Below the pieces are notes generated by a model, which made no database searches, was not told where the DNA came from, and saw nothing but the letters and a program-made list of their open reading frames with translations. Source: Colwellia sp. C2M11 (lineage in GTDB: Bacteria > Pseudomonadota > Gammaproteobacteria > Enterobacterales > Alteromonadaceae). Taken from it: DNA of 64,000 nucleotides. Position numbers and translations under genes: made by a program. Position 1 is the first letter of the stretch. The number at the start of each line of letters is the position of its first letter. The stretch lies in contig NZ_JAHKQD010000015.1 in NCBI RefSeq assembly GCF_018860915.1, forward strand, positions 124,001 through 188,000, written 5' to 3'. This document shows, piece by piece, positions 27,855-37,860 of the stretch.

Positions 27855-29618
27855 CTAGGCGTTAAGTATCGCTTGTAACTCTTGTCTTTCTTGTAATGTT
27901 ATTTGTTTAACACGTGCTTTTTGTAATAAAAATTCAGTACGTTTTTCAACAAAATCATTCAATAGTTTTTCAATACTATCAAGAAAAACATCAGCAGCAG
28001 TTTCAGCAGTAACATGATGTTGCCAACACATTAATTTTGCTAACTGATTACCTGTTTCTGTACCTCGAAAATACTCTAATAACTGTGCCGTTTTTATTTC
28101 AGGATTTTGTTGGCATAATTTCAGTAATTGGGTCAATAACTCTATCCCAGGAACTTGTAATGACGCTAATGCTGAAATATCTCCTAGCTCGTTTACAATA
28201 TGGGGATGCTCAAGTAGTAATGCAATAGCTAATCTAACCGGTGTTGTTTTTGTAGTGCCCTGCGGTTTTTTAATTTTTTCTTGTTTGTTGATATTTTTAG
28301 CTATTTTAGCTAAAAACTGTTCACTACCTGTACCAAAATTATTTGCAATATCATTAATAATTGCATCTTTTAGTACACTATCTGGCATTTTCATTAAGTA
28401 AGGTTGAAAAGAATCGACTAACGCAGCCCTACCTTCTAATGAGTTCATTTCAACTTGACTCATTAATTGTTCAACTAAAAATTTAGATAAAGGCATCGCT
28501 TCATCTAAAATTTGTTCAAACGCTTTTTGTCCTTTTTTACGGATCAATGAATCAGGATCTTCACCATCGGGTACAAAAACAAATTTTAATGAAAAACCAT
28601 CACGAATTAATGGTAACGCATTTTCCATCGCTCGCCATGCAGCATCACGGCCTGCTCGATCACCATCGTAGCAACAAATCACTTCTTTTACGGTGCGAAA
28701 TAAGGTTTGTAATTGCTCTGGTGTAGTTGATGTGCCTAATGAGGCCACAGCATAATCAACGCCATGCTGTGCTAATGCCACAACATCCATATAGCCTTCA
28801 ACAACAACGAGTCGTTCAAGGTTCTTATTGGCTTGTTTCGCTTCATATAAACCATAGAGCTCTTGGCCTTTATGATAAACACGTGTTTCTGGTGAGTTTA
28901 AGTATTTCGGTTTTTCATCACCTAAAACCCGACCACCAAAAGCAATTACTCGGCCGCGTTTATCACGAATAGGAAACATAATACGGCCACGAAATCTGTC
29001 ATATGGACGGTTTTTATCACCCTGTATTGCCATACCTAAATCAATTAGCTGCTGATTAGCTTTACCTTGCGGAGAAAAAACCTTCATCATGCCATCCCAG
29101 GCATCACTAATATAACCAATACCAAAACGCTTAACGACTTCACCACTTAAGCCTCGGCCTTTTAAGTAGTTAATAGCTGTTTCTTTATCTGTTGCTGCTT
29201 TTAATTGTTGCTGATAGAAACGGCTAATTTGGTTCATTAACTCGTAATCATCTTGTTTTTGTTGATAAACTTTTTGTTGTTGACGTTGCTCGGCCGGACT
29301 CGCATTATTTTCTTCACGAACAACTTCTACACCGCAATGGCTAGCGAGTTCTTCAATAGCATCAACAAAGTCTAAACGGTCAAATTCCATTAAAAATGAA
29401 ATAGCATTACCGTGTTCACCACAACCAAAACAATGATAAAACTGCTTATCTTGACTGACGGTAAAAGAAGGAGATTTTTCGTTGTGAAAAGGACAGCAAG
29501 CTTGATAATTCTTACCCGCTTTTTTTAAGGGAACACGGCCGTCAATTAATTCAACAATATCAGCACGCGCTAATAAGTCATCAATAAATTGTCGAGGGAT
29601 ACGTCCGAGCATACTCAT
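27855..29618 (-). CDS. dnaG: DNA primase
   Basis: A 587-residue primase that makes RNA primers for replication. The N-terminal CHC2 zinc finger is CPFH and CFGC (ACCPFHNEKSPSFTVSQ, FYHCFGCGEHG), followed by the TOPRIM core (VVEGYMDVVALAQHGV, CYDGDRAGRDAAWRAM) and a C-terminal helicase-binding region. Length is normal. Start is the ATG at 29618 (MSMLGRIP); an alternative ATG at 29612 (MLGRIP) is also possible. The usual upstream rpsU is missing here. rpoD is downstream. Confidence 0.97.
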   Translation of the reverse strand: MSMLGRIPRQFIDDLLARADIVELIDGRVPLKKAGKNYQACCPFHNEKSPSFTVSQDKQFYHCFGCGEHGNAISFLMEFDRLDFVDAIEELASHCGVEVVREENNASPAEQRQQQKVYQQKQDDYELMNQISRFYQQQLKAATDKETAINYLKGRGLSGEVVKRFGIGYISDAWDGMMKVFSPQGKANQQLIDLGMAIQGDKNRPYDRFRGRIMFPIRDKRGRVIAFGGRVLGDEKPKYLNSPETRVYHKGQELYGLYEAKQANKNLERLVVVEGYMDVVALAQHGVDYAVASLGTSTTPEQLQTLFRTVKEVICCYDGDRAGRDAAWRAMENALPLIRDGFSLKFVFVPDGEDPDSLIRKKGQKAFEQILDEAMPLSKFLVEQLMSQVEMNSLEGRAALVDSFQPYLMKMPDSVLKDAIINDIANNFGTGSEQFLAKIAKNINKQEKIKKPQGTTKTTPVRLAIALLLEHPHIVNELGDISALASLQVPGIELLTQLLKLCQQNPEIKTAQLLEYFRGTETGNQLAKLMCWQHHVTAETAADVFLDSIEKLLNDFVEKRTEFLLQKARVKQITLQERQELQAILNA

Positions 29619-29866
29619 AGTGCTAAATACTTTTCACTGTAAAAACTAAGAAGCGCTCATTATACCCGAGATTCATCTGCCGCTGAAAATTATTTCTTTT
29701 TATCTGTCGTAATAACACGAAAAAACACCATTGGATTACGAGGTTTTTCAGGGTAAAAAAGCAGCCCATATGTAGACCGTTTAATACAAAACAATGTAAA
29801 CAAAAACGTCGTTCCTCAGATCTCTTAATACGGAATCTCATGAGGCTGGCAACATACCGCTTGTGG

Positions 29867-29885
29867 TCCTGAATCAAGTTCAGGA
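29867..29885. repeat. Palindromic unit of a probable dispersed repeat element
   Basis: TCCTGAA-TCAAG-TTCAGGA, a perfect 7-bp stem with a 5-base loop, within about 29800-29900 of otherwise non-coding sequence including a further inverted stretch (GAGATTCCG / CGGAATCTC-type). I recall similar 'TCCTGAATCAAGTTCAGGATGAGG' units scattered in marine gammaproteobacterial intergenic regions, but a genome-wide count would be needed. A fake open frame of 84 codons runs across it. Confidence 0.6.
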
Positions 29886-29909
29886 TGAGGGAATTTTAAA
29901 AAGGGTAAG

Positions 29910-29956
29910 AAAAAAAGATAAAAAAATACCGCAGTATCAAAGATATTGCGGTATTT
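29910..29956 (-). terminator. Terminator of the rpsF-priB-rpsR-rplI operon
   Basis: A stem of AAATACCGCA / TGCGGTATTT around an inner pairing (TATC/GATA), with a T-rich tract beyond it on the minus strand (complement of 29910-29926). It begins 52 bases beyond the rplI stop. Confidence 0.85.
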
Positions 29957-30007
29957 AATAATGTAGTACTTGCTAGAATAAATTCTAACCTACGTTAATT
30001 TAAGCAA

Positions 30008-30460
30008 TTAAGCTTGAGCGATAACAATCACTTTAACGCTAGTATCAACATCGTTGTGCAAGTGAATAGCGATTTCGAATTCGCCAGTTTCACGGATTGC
30101 ACCTAATGGTAAACGTACTTCAGCTTTTGTAACTTCAACGCCAGCTTCTGTGATCGCATCAGCGATATCACGAGTACCGATTGAACCGAATAACTTACCT
30201 TCTTCACCTGCTTTAGATGCGATAGTTACTTCAGCCAATTCACCAAGTTTAACTGCACGAGCTTCAGCAGTTGCTAAAACTTCAGCTAACTTAGCTTCTA
30301 ATTCAGCACGACGTGCTTCAAAGTGCTCGATGTTAGCATCTGATGCGAATACTGCTTTACCTTGAGGTAATAAGTAGTTACGTGCATAACCTGATTTAAC
30401 AGATACCTTGTCACCAAGGCCGCCTAATTTGGCGATTTTGTCTAGAAGAATTACTTCCAT
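30008..30460 (-). CDS. rplI: 50S ribosomal protein L9
   Basis: A 150-residue L9: [37 protein letters not shown] is the diagnostic N-terminal domain, followed by the long helix (29-50 residues of Ala/Glu/Lys) and the C-terminal RNA-binding domain. Last gene of the rpsF-priB-rpsR-rplI operon, 18 bases after rpsR. A strong AAGGGG ribosome binding site precedes the ATG. Confidence 0.98.
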   Translation of the reverse strand: MEVILLDKIAKLGGLGDKVSVKSGYARNYLLPQGKAVFASDANIEHFEARRAELEAKLAEVLATAEARAVKLGELAEVTIASKAGEEGKLFGSIGTRDIADAITEAGVEVTKAEVRLPLGAIRETGEFEIAIHLHNDVDTSVKVIVIAQA

Positions 30461-30478
30461 AATAAACCCCTTATTAGC

Positions 30479-30706
30479 TTACTTGTGTAAGTCAGTGTAT
30501 GGTAACAATGACAAGTAACGAGCACGTTTGATAGCGCGAGTTAGTTGACGTTGGTATTTAGCAGCAGTACCAGTGATACGGCTAGGAACAATTTTACCAC
30601 TTTCAGTGATATAGTTTTTTAACGTTGCAATATCTTTATAATCTACAGATGTTGCGCCTTCCGCTGTGAAGCGACAAAACTTACGACGTCTAAAAAAACG
30701 AGACAT
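30479..30706 (-). CDS. rpsR: 30S ribosomal protein S18
   Basis: A 75-residue S18 with [64 protein letters not shown]. Length and sequence match the family. It binds S6 on the ribosome platform, in keeping with its shared operon. The GAGAATATT region before the ATG serves as its ribosome binding site. Confidence 0.98.
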   Translation of the reverse strand: MSRFFRRRKFCRFTAEGATSVDYKDIATLKNYITESGKIVPSRITGTAAKYQRQLTRAIKRARYLSLLPYTDLHK

Positions 30707-30756
30707 AATATTCTCCGAATTGGTTTTATTTGAACATTAACTGTAAAAACAAAACA

Positions 30757-31071
30757 CTAATTAATCATTTCTATATGCTGAGAATGTAATACAAGCAACG
30801 GGTTACCGTTTCTTGACTCATGACGGTTAATAAACCCCGTCACTCTTACATTATCCCCAGCAACTAATTCACGAGTTAAGTGTGATAATTCACCCGTAGC
30901 TACAACTTGTATTCTGACAAAAGCTTGTCGGTTCATACCCGCTTCATTTTGAATAGACTTGTGGTCCATTGAAAACTGGCTATGAGTAATACCTGCTGGG
31001 CTTGTTGATTGCTTTGGAGCTTTCACTACAGAGCCTGTCAACACTAGGCTATTCTCTTGCGAGAGCATCAC
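30757..31071 (-). CDS. priB: Primosomal replication protein N (PriB)
   Basis: A 104-residue single-stranded DNA-binding OB-fold protein that works with PriA in replication restart. The translation shows LVLTGSVVKAPKQSTSPAGITHSQF and later TRELVAGDNVRVTGFINRHESRNGNPLLVLHSQHIEMIN, the PriB pattern. Start is GTG at 31071 or the adjacent ATG at 31068; the ribosome binding site is weak, consistent with coupling to rpsF 7 bases upstream. Confidence 0.95.
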   Translation of the reverse strand: MMLSQENSLVLTGSVVKAPKQSTSPAGITHSQFSMDHKSIQNEAGMNRQAFVRIQVVATGELSHLTRELVAGDNVRVTGFINRHESRNGNPLLVLHSQHIEMIN

Positions 31072-31078
31072 AAATTAC

Positions 31079-31516
31079 TTATTCTTCGCTAGCAGTTTCT
31101 TCTGTAGAAACTTCAGCTGGTGCAGATGCTTCTTCTGTAGAAGCTTCAGTACCTTCAGCTGGCGCAGAAAAATCTTTCTTAACTTCGCGACGGTCTTCTT
31201 TAGCAGCAGCCATTGGCGATGCTTCAGTTACCGCGTCTTTAGTACGCATAATCATGTTACGAATAACAACATCGTTATAACGGAAAGCAGTTTCTAGTTC
31301 ATCAATAACAGATTGTGGCGCTTCAATGTTCATAAGAACATAGTGTGCTTTATGCAATTTATTGATTGGGTATGCTAATTGGCGACGGCCCCAGTCTTCT
31401 AGACGGTTGACTTTGCCTTCAGCAGCGTTGATCAAGTCTGTGTAGCGCTGGATCATACCAGGCACTTGTTCACTCTGATCAGGGTGAACCATAAATACGA
31501 TTTCGTAATGACGCAT
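31079..31516 (-). CDS. rpsF: 30S ribosomal protein S6 with acidic C-terminal tail
   Basis: A 145-residue S6 beginning [22 protein letters not shown] with the family core ([43 protein letters not shown]). A long acidic Ala/Glu/Ser-rich tail follows, somewhat longer than in E. coli, where S6 carries polyglutamates. I chose ATG 31516, preceded by AAGGAG, over an in-frame upstream start, because the upstream residues do not resemble S6. It is the first gene of the S6-PriB-S18-L9 operon. Confidence 0.97.
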   Translation of the reverse strand: MRHYEIVFMVHPDQSEQVPGMIQRYTDLINAAEGKVNRLEDWGRRQLAYPINKLHKAHYVLMNIEAPQSVIDELETAFRYNDVVIRNMIMRTKDAVTEASPMAAAKEDRREVKKDFSAPAEGTEASTEEASAPAEVSTEETASEE

Positions 31517-31695
31517 TACGAGCTCCTTATGGGTTGTAGCCTCATTCTCTGGCTCAGCCAAACACCAGTTGAGGCAAGGAACAAAAAGTTCAGGCTGAAT
31601 TAAGGATGCGTAGTGTAGAGAAAACAAGCATTTAAAGCAAGTAAAAATACGACTTAATCTCTCTACTTAACATCCTAACGACATTTCAACAGAAG

Positions 31696-34600
31696 CTATT
31701 GATTCCTATAGTTTTTAAGGCGCTCAACCAACATATAGTTCACCGGTATTAATAATAATGTGATAAAAGTAGCGAATAAAATACCAAAACCTAATGAAAC
31801 CGCCATTGGAATTAAAAATTGTGCTTGTGTTGATTTCTCAAAAAGCAGCGGCATCAAACCTATGAAAGTCGTTAAACTGGTTAGCATTACCGGTCTAAAA
31901 CGTGATGCACCAGCCATTAAAACTGCACTCATTAAATCATTTGTTTCTTCGCGCTTTTTATTAATGAAATCTACCAATACTAATGAGTCATTAACAACAA
32001 CACCAACTAAAGCGAGTAAGCCTAATAAGCTCATAATGCTTAGATCCATGCCCATAATCCAATGCCCTACTACCGCACCAATCATGCCAAATGGGATAAT
32101 ACTCATGACAATTAAAGGCTGTAAATAGGATTTAAATGGAATAGCCAACAACACATAAATAATGAAAAACACAAAAACAAGTGCCCACCCTAAAGAGCTA
32201 AAAGATTCTCGCTGCTCTTTTGCTTCACCTTCTAATGAATGCTTAACACCTGGGTATTGGCTAATAAGCTCATCTAAATAAGTTTTTAAATCGGCTTGCA
32301 GCACAGTCATATTGGTGTTTGTTTTTTCAACATCAGCCGTAACATTAACGGTTCGATATAAGTCAATACGGTTAATTGTTGACGGACTTTGTCCGGGAAT
32401 TAAGGTCGCAACATGCGATAATGGTACATTGCCCCCCTGCGGAGTCTTGATTAATATATTTTCTAAGTTTACAATTGTGCTACGTTCTTCTGCTGGTAAA
32501 CGCACCATAACTCGAACATCGTCACGACCACGCTGTATACGTTGCACTTCTGCGCCAAAAAAGGCGCTACGCACTTGCTGTGAAATAGCAACACGCGTTA
32601 GACCAACCGCTTTTCCTTGCTTCGTTAGCTCTATACGTAACTCTTCTTTACCGTCAGACAAACTATCTTCAATTTCAAACACGGTAGGGTAAGTGCCTAA
32701 ACGAGTTTTAACTTTATCGGCAACTTCTTGCAATGTTACTAGTGAACTTCCCGTTAATTGTACATCGATTGGACTAGATGAACGACCGGTTTCCGCTCTA
32801 AAAGTAAGACTTTCTGCCCCCGGAATTACCCCAATAAGTTCTCGCCACTCTTTAACCAATTCACTCGAGGTGATATCGGAATCTCTTTCTTCTGGAGGTG
32901 TAATTTCAAAACGCACACTTCCTGCATTAGAGACACTTCCACGGCCTCCGGTTGTCGCTAATATATTGAGAATAACACTTTTACCAGTTTCTTCGTCGCG
33001 GTACTTATCTTGTAAGTCTTCAGCTTTATCAGCAATATCAATAACAAACTTATTGGTCACATCAAAAGGAGTTCCAACCGGAAGCGTTAAATTCATACGA
33101 ACAGTTTCACTTGGAATGCGTGGAAAAAATATAAATTTAGTCCAGCCACTCATAACCAAAGCAAGAATAATAAAAAACACACCTACAAATAAGCTTAATG
33201 TGGTTAACTTATACCTTAATGCAACGGCTAATATTGGTTGATAATAACGTAATATAACCCGCTCAAAACCATCAGCAAAACCACGCTGAAAACGTTCAAA
33301 TCTACCTGGTTCAGCTTGCTCATGACGTAATTTGATTCCCTTTAAATGTGAAGGTAAAACAAACTTTGATTCAATTAATGAAAAAATTAGTACTGGAATA
33401 ACCACCACTGGAATTTGAGCAAAGATAGGCCCTCGATTCCCTTCAATAAAAGCAAGAGGTAGAAAGGCAGCAACCGTTGTTAATATACCAAAAGTAACCG
33501 GTGTGGCGACCTCTTGTGTTCCGCGAATAGCTGCTTCAGTTCCTGATGAGGAGGTTTGCAGGTGGGTATAGATATTCTCCCCTGTCACAATGGCATCATC
33601 TACCACAATCCCCAATACTAAAATAAAGGCAAACAAGCTCATAATATTTAGGGTTATTCCCATAAACGGCATAACAATAAAGGCGCCCATAAAGGACACT
33701 GGAATACCCACACATACCCAAATAGCAATAGAAGGTCGTAAAAATAACGACAACAACGCAAAAACTAAAATTAACCCCTGCATTGCGTTTGTTGTTAACG
33801 TTGAAATACGTGCTTTTACAATTTCAGAATTATCATCCCAATAACTTAATTCATATCCATAAGGGAGGTTTTCTTGACGACTTTCTATGTAATTTTTAAT
33901 TTTATCAGCAACATCTGTCGCGCTTTGTTGACCAATACGGTACACATCAATAAAAGCGGCACGTTTACCATTAAAACGTGTTCTGACAGGCGTTTCTTCA
34001 AAATCATCTTTAATGGTAGCAATATCATTAAGTGTTAACATTGAGCCGTCACTGTTCGTTTTAATGACTATACGAGCATATTCATCTTTTCGGTAGGCTT
34101 GCCCTTTAGAGCGAATAAGAATATCACCACCTTTAGTTTTTATATTTCCTGCAGATATATCGCTACTTGAGTTACTAACAGCCGAAGAAACGTCACTTAA
34201 ACTCAAATTGTATTGACGTAACTTGTCTTGTGCTATCTCTATTGCTATTTCGTAATCTCTAACACCACTCAACTCAAGTTGAGTAACGCCAGAAATTTGT
34301 AATAAATCATCACGGATTTTCTCAGCAAATTCTTTTATTTCTTTCTCACCATAAATACTAGCAATAGTGACAGAAATAACTTCTCTTTTTCGCTCAGCTA
34401 AGGAAACTATCGGTTTTTCAGCATCTACAGGAAAAGTATTAATTGCATCAACCCGTGCTTTAATATCTGCTAGCATCTCTCTTGCGTCATAGGCTGAGTC
34501 AATTTCAACGGTGACAGATGACGAACCTTCGGAAGAACGACTAGTAATTCGCTCAATACCTTCTAAATCTTGTACAGCTTCTTCAATACGAATCGCAACA

Positions 34601-34782
34601 CCTTGCTCGGCATCTTCAGGGGTTGAGCCACGAAGCGAAACACTAATTGAAATTTGATCCATTGCAAAAGTAGGAAAGACTTCAAGGGGTATTTTGGCTG
34701 ACAAACTAAATAAACCAAGAAATAAAATGGTTACCATTAATAAATTAGCGGCAACGTGGTTACGAGCAAACCAAGCTATCAT
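31696..34782 (-). CDS. RND-family efflux pump inner-membrane transporter (HAE1 type)
   Basis: A 1028-residue proton-driven transporter of the AcrB type. It begins MIAWFARNHVAANLLMV, has large periplasmic loops and about 12 membrane segments, and the proton-relay aspartates in LGIVVDDAIVTGENIY (TM4). The final TM block ends YMLVERLKNYRNQ. It shows the HAE1 (hydrophobe/amphiphile) rather than the heavy-metal pattern. It overlaps the membrane-fusion gene by 4 bases, so it is the last gene of the unit. The substrates cannot be inferred. Confidence 0.95.
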   Translation of the reverse strand: MIAWFARNHVAANLLMVTILFLGLFSLSAKIPLEVFPTFAMDQISISVSLRGSTPEDAEQGVAIRIEEAVQDLEGIERITSRSSEGSSSVTVEIDSAYDAREMLADIKARVDAINTFPVDAEKPIVSLAERKREVISVTIASIYGEKEIKEFAEKIRDDLLQISGVTQLELSGVRDYEIAIEIAQDKLRQYNLSLSDVSSAVSNSSSDISAGNIKTKGGDILIRSKGQAYRKDEYARIVIKTNSDGSMLTLNDIATIKDDFEETPVRTRFNGKRAAFIDVYRIGQQSATDVADKIKNYIESRQENLPYGYELSYWDDNSEIVKARISTLTTNAMQGLILVFALLSLFLRPSIAIWVCVGIPVSFMGAFIVMPFMGITLNIMSLFAFILVLGIVVDDAIVTGENIYTHLQTSSSGTEAAIRGTQEVATPVTFGILTTVAAFLPLAFIEGNRGPIFAQIPVVVIPVLIFSLIESKFVLPSHLKGIKLRHEQAEPGRFERFQRGFADGFERVILRYYQPILAVALRYKLTTLSLFVGVFFIILALVMSGWTKFIFFPRIPSETVRMNLTLPVGTPFDVTNKFVIDIADKAEDLQDKYRDEETGKSVILNILATTGGRGSVSNAGSVRFEITPPEERDSDITSSELVKEWRELIGVIPGAESLTFRAETGRSSSPIDVQLTGSSLVTLQEVADKVKTRLGTYPTVFEIEDSLSDGKEELRIELTKQGKAVGLTRVAISQQVRSAFFGAEVQRIQRGRDDVRVMVRLPAEERSTIVNLENILIKTPQGGNVPLSHVATLIPGQSPSTINRIDLYRTVNVTADVEKTNTNMTVLQADLKTYLDELISQYPGVKHSLEGEAKEQRESFSSLGWALVFVFFIIYVLLAIPFKSYLQPLIVMSIIPFGMIGAVVGHWIMGMDLSIMSLLGLLALVGVVVNDSLVLVDFINKKREETNDLMSAVLMAGASRFRPVMLTSLTTFIGLMPLLFEKSTQAQFLIPMAVSLGFGILFATFITLLLIPVNYMLVERLKNYRNQ

Positions 34783-36116
34783 TGTTTGCCCTCCTTATTT
34801 CTGTTCTTTTTATCACGAGGTTTTCTGTCTTCAGTACCTCGGTTAGCATTTCTCTTTTGTTTATTTACCCCCTTTCTCTTTGGTGGTGTTGCGCCAGCAA
34901 TTTCAACAGGAGTTCCAGAGCTAACCTGTCCAAGCGGTGTTAACACCAGCACATCTCCCGCAGACAAACCTGATTCAATAATTGCATCTTCATCATTTTG
35001 CCAACGAATGGTAATTTCTTTTCTTTGTAATACTGTTTTATCATTTATATTTTCGGCAATATAAACATAACTGCCTTGGTAAATTGAGCTATTAGGAATA
35101 ACTAACGCTTGCTCTATTGTTTTACCAGCAATCTCGGCATTAACATACTGGCCAATTTTGATAGGCGCTACTTCACTTTTATTATCAACGCCATATGGAT
35201 CGTCAATTTGTGCGACAATATAAAGCTGCTGAGAGTTGTCATCAATAGCACCTTCGGTGCGAACAATTTCTCCTTGCCAATACTGCTTCCCAATTAAGTC
35301 TGACGTAATGCTAACACTAGGCCCTTGTTGTTTATTATTAGAAGAGCGATATTCTTCAGGCAAATCAATAAAACTGAGATCTTTGTTATTAATAGGCAAT
35401 CTTATTTCTACATAATCAATAGCATAAATATCTGCTAGCTCAGTATTGCTAGTAACAACACGCCCTAAATCAACCTGTTTTTTTAATACGCGTCCTGCAA
35501 ATGGAGCCACTATTTTAGTACGCTCTAATAATAGTTCTGCTTTTTCTAAATTAGCTTGAGCCGATAATACTTCAGCTTGTGCAGCAGCTAATTGTGGCTC
35601 ACGTAAAACTAGCGTGTTCGGTTGTGCGCCGTTACCTAAACGTTCCCAGTCAATCAACGCTTGTTTTGCTCTCGCCTCTTCTTCTAGTAACGCTTGTTTT
35701 GCTGACAATAGGCTTGATTGGGTGATTTTTACTTCCGCACGGTGATCTCTATCATCAAGCTGTACGAGCACATCTCCTTTTTCAAAAAAACCACCATCCC
35801 TAAACTGTTGACTAATTTCATTTATTTCACCCGAGACCTGAGCGACGAGTACACTGCTCGTTCTGGGCTGTACTGTACCAAAACTATTAACAACAACAGA
35901 GTATTGTTGTGGCTTTAACGCTATTGTTTCAACGCTAATTTTAGCGACAGGACCACCTTTACCTCGATTAGTTTCTGGCGGATTATCCATAATCATTTGA
36001 TAAAGGAAATAGGTAGCTACAATAATCACTACAGGAATAATTATTTTTTTAATTGTTGATTGCTTATTTTGCTTATTCATTGATTGACTTGTTGATTCGT
36101 TACTTAGTTTAGTCAT
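34779..36116 (-). CDS. RND efflux periplasmic adaptor (membrane fusion protein)
   Basis: A 445-residue HlyD-family adaptor with an N-terminal membrane anchor (about 24-42: KKIIIPVVIIVATYFLYQMI), a lipoyl/hairpin region (VSGEINEISQQFRDGGFFEKGDVLVQLDDRDH, ... APFAGRVLKKQVDLGRVV), a beta-barrel domain and a Lys/Arg-rich C-terminal tail (RKGVNKQKRNAN...), which is unusual. It overlaps the transporter gene by 4 bases, and 2 bases separate it from the outer-membrane factor gene. It bridges the inner transporter and outer channel. Confidence 0.93.
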   Translation of the reverse strand: MTKLSNESTSQSMNKQNKQSTIKKIIIPVVIIVATYFLYQMIMDNPPETNRGKGGPVAKISVETIALKPQQYSVVVNSFGTVQPRTSSVLVAQVSGEINEISQQFRDGGFFEKGDVLVQLDDRDHRAEVKITQSSLLSAKQALLEEEARAKQALIDWERLGNGAQPNTLVLREPQLAAAQAEVLSAQANLEKAELLLERTKIVAPFAGRVLKKQVDLGRVVTSNTELADIYAIDYVEIRLPINNKDLSFIDLPEEYRSSNNKQQGPSVSITSDLIGKQYWQGEIVRTEGAIDDNSQQLYIVAQIDDPYGVDNKSEVAPIKIGQYVNAEIAGKTIEQALVIPNSSIYQGSYVYIAENINDKTVLQRKEITIRWQNDEDAIIESGLSAGDVLVLTPLGQVSSGTPVEIAGATPPKRKGVNKQKRNANRGTEDRKPRDKKNRNKEGKQ

Positions 36117-36118
36117 GC

Positions 36119-37531
36119 TTATTTTTCCTGCTCTTGTGCTTCTGTCGAAGGTGCTTGCGCAAAATTACCACCAAGGGCAACATGAAGATTTATTCGATTA
36201 GCAATTAATTGATTTTTAAGTTGAATTACCGCACTTTGGGCATCGTAAGATCGACTCTGTGCATCAAGCACAGTAATATATTCCACTAAACCACTTTGAT
36301 ACTGTTCAAAAGATAATCGCTGTGCTGCAATCGCATTTTCTTGTGCTTTAATCATCATTTGGTAGCGTTCTTTTAAGCTCGCCTCATAGGTTATTGCATT
36401 TTCAACATCTGCAAACGCATCATATAAAGTTGATAAATATTCTTGCTCTGTTTGCTTTAAATCTAAACGGGTTTTCTCTTCATTAGCTTCCAACCTGCCA
36501 GCATTAAACAATGGCATAGCTAAGTTACCAAGCAATGACCATCCCAAAGAAGAGGTGGATAACAAATCAGAAATATTCGTTTGATTATCAGATAATGAGG
36601 CTGTAAGGCTAATACTTGGAAAGCGTTGTTTGTGCGCATAAGCTAACGCAGAATCTTTAGCAAGTAACTGGTACCAGCTAGCGACTAATTCTGGCTTTCT
36701 TGAGACTAAATCACTTGGTAAACCAACAGGAACATCTGAATCAAGCGAAGGTAATTCAGCATCAACAAACAATGCACCTTCAGGATACTGCCCTAACAAC
36801 TGTTCTAATTTACGTATAGCGAGTGTTTGTTGAGTTCGCTGCTCTGATGTTCTAGAGAGTTCACTATTCACCTCATTTCGCGTTAAATAAACGTCTAATG
36901 CGCTGTTTAGTCCTTGTTGATAACCAGATTCAATAATCAATAGATTCTGCTGAATATCCTGACTACGTTGCTGATAAAGTGCTAATAATTTATTGGCTTC
37001 TATTACCGAAAACCATGCAGTAATAACATCGGCAACCAGCTGTTGTTTAGCTTGTTCAAATATTGCCTTTTGAGCCATTAATTCTAAATTAGCTTGTCGA
37101 TTAGCTGCGGATAGTTTTCCCCAAAGATCAAGTTCATACTGTAAATCCAGATCTAAAGAGGCACTTGTATTATAAGTGCTTGTACTATCATCTGATACAG
37201 ACTTACTGCGACTATTTTTTAATGACAAATCTAATGAGGGCCAAAGTTCACTGCCCGCTATAATCAAATCTTGCTCAAGAATAGCGATGGCCAATGCCTG
37301 CTGCTTTAATTGAAAGTTGTTATTTATTGCAATATCAACAAGCTGATGTACTTGCTCATTTTGTAATTGTTCAAACCAATTATCTGCTACGTCGGTTGTT
37401 AATAAATTAGCCGACCATTGCGCAGGAGCATTGGATTGACGAAGCTCTTCATCTACATGGTAAGTAGCGCTACACGAAAATAGCATCATACTCACTATTG
37501 AGATGTATAGAGGTTTTAGACGGTAACCCAT
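36119..37531 (-). CDS. TolC/NodT-type outer-membrane efflux lipoprotein
   Basis: About 470 residues with a lipoprotein signal (LYISIVSMMLFSC, lipid on the Cys), followed by the repeated long-helix pattern of outer-membrane factors, e.g. LDLDLQYELDLWGKLSAANRQA and a second half beginning near LPSDLVSRKPELVASW and ending in VEYITVLDAQSRSYDAQSAVIQLKNQLIANRINLHVALGG. First gene of the tripartite efflux operon. Start ATG 37531 (MGYRLKPL) is chosen; an in-frame ATG 6 bases upstream (37537) is equally possible. No clear ribosome binding site is visible. Confidence 0.92.
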   Translation of the reverse strand: MGYRLKPLYISIVSMMLFSCSATYHVDEELRQSNAPAQWSANLLTTDVADNWFEQLQNEQVHQLVDIAINNNFQLKQQALAIAILEQDLIIAGSELWPSLDLSLKNSRSKSVSDDSTSTYNTSASLDLDLQYELDLWGKLSAANRQANLELMAQKAIFEQAKQQLVADVITAWFSVIEANKLLALYQQRSQDIQQNLLIIESGYQQGLNSALDVYLTRNEVNSELSRTSEQRTQQTLAIRKLEQLLGQYPEGALFVDAELPSLDSDVPVGLPSDLVSRKPELVASWYQLLAKDSALAYAHKQRFPSISLTASLSDNQTNISDLLSTSSLGWSLLGNLAMPLFNAGRLEANEEKTRLDLKQTEQEYLSTLYDAFADVENAITYEASLKERYQMMIKAQENAIAAQRLSFEQYQSGLVEYITVLDAQSRSYDAQSAVIQLKNQLIANRINLHVALGGNFAQAPSTEAQEQEK

Positions 37532-37537
37532 AAACAA

Positions 37538-37860
37538 AAATCTTAATATTATTAATTATTTTTCTATTCTAATTCAATTATGCTATGAGTTTCTATCTAC
37601 TTTACATAACATTACACAACGTTGTTATCTTAGTTATACCTCTACAACCTATTGCACCAAATTGGCATTGGAGTGAATTATTCCAGTTAAATTAATGAAT
37701 AACGCTAAAGTTTGCCATAAAAAAACCATTACCGCTTAATGCTAGTAATGGTTTTAGAGAAAGCTATTGAGCACAGCGAGTAATAATAAGCTTAGCTATA
37801 TTAGGATAACTTGATGAACGTTAGCTAAGGTTGATTGACTAACTTTTCATATAGCCATGA
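37538..37860. other. Intergenic region between efflux operon and DUF945 gene
   Basis: About 320 bases. It holds the terminator of the DUF945 gene (37716-37755) and presumably the promoter of the efflux operon in its left part. I see no other gene or known operator. Confidence 0.5.
37716..37755 (-). terminator. Intrinsic terminator downstream of the DUF945 gene
   Basis: A perfect 11-bp stem (AAAACCATTAC / GTAATGGTTTT) with a 12-base loop and a T-run on the minus strand (complement of 37720-37725 A-run). It lies 106 bases after the DUF945 stop. Confidence 0.88.

Noticed and set aside
29623-29877. 84-codon minus-strand open frame upstream of dnaG
   Set aside because: It runs across the palindromic repeat element, has an unusual Arg/Phe/Cys-rich composition and no recognisable domain.
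32693-33241. Long open frame antisense to the RND transporter gene
   Set aside because: A shadow of the strongly coding minus-strand gene; no domain features.
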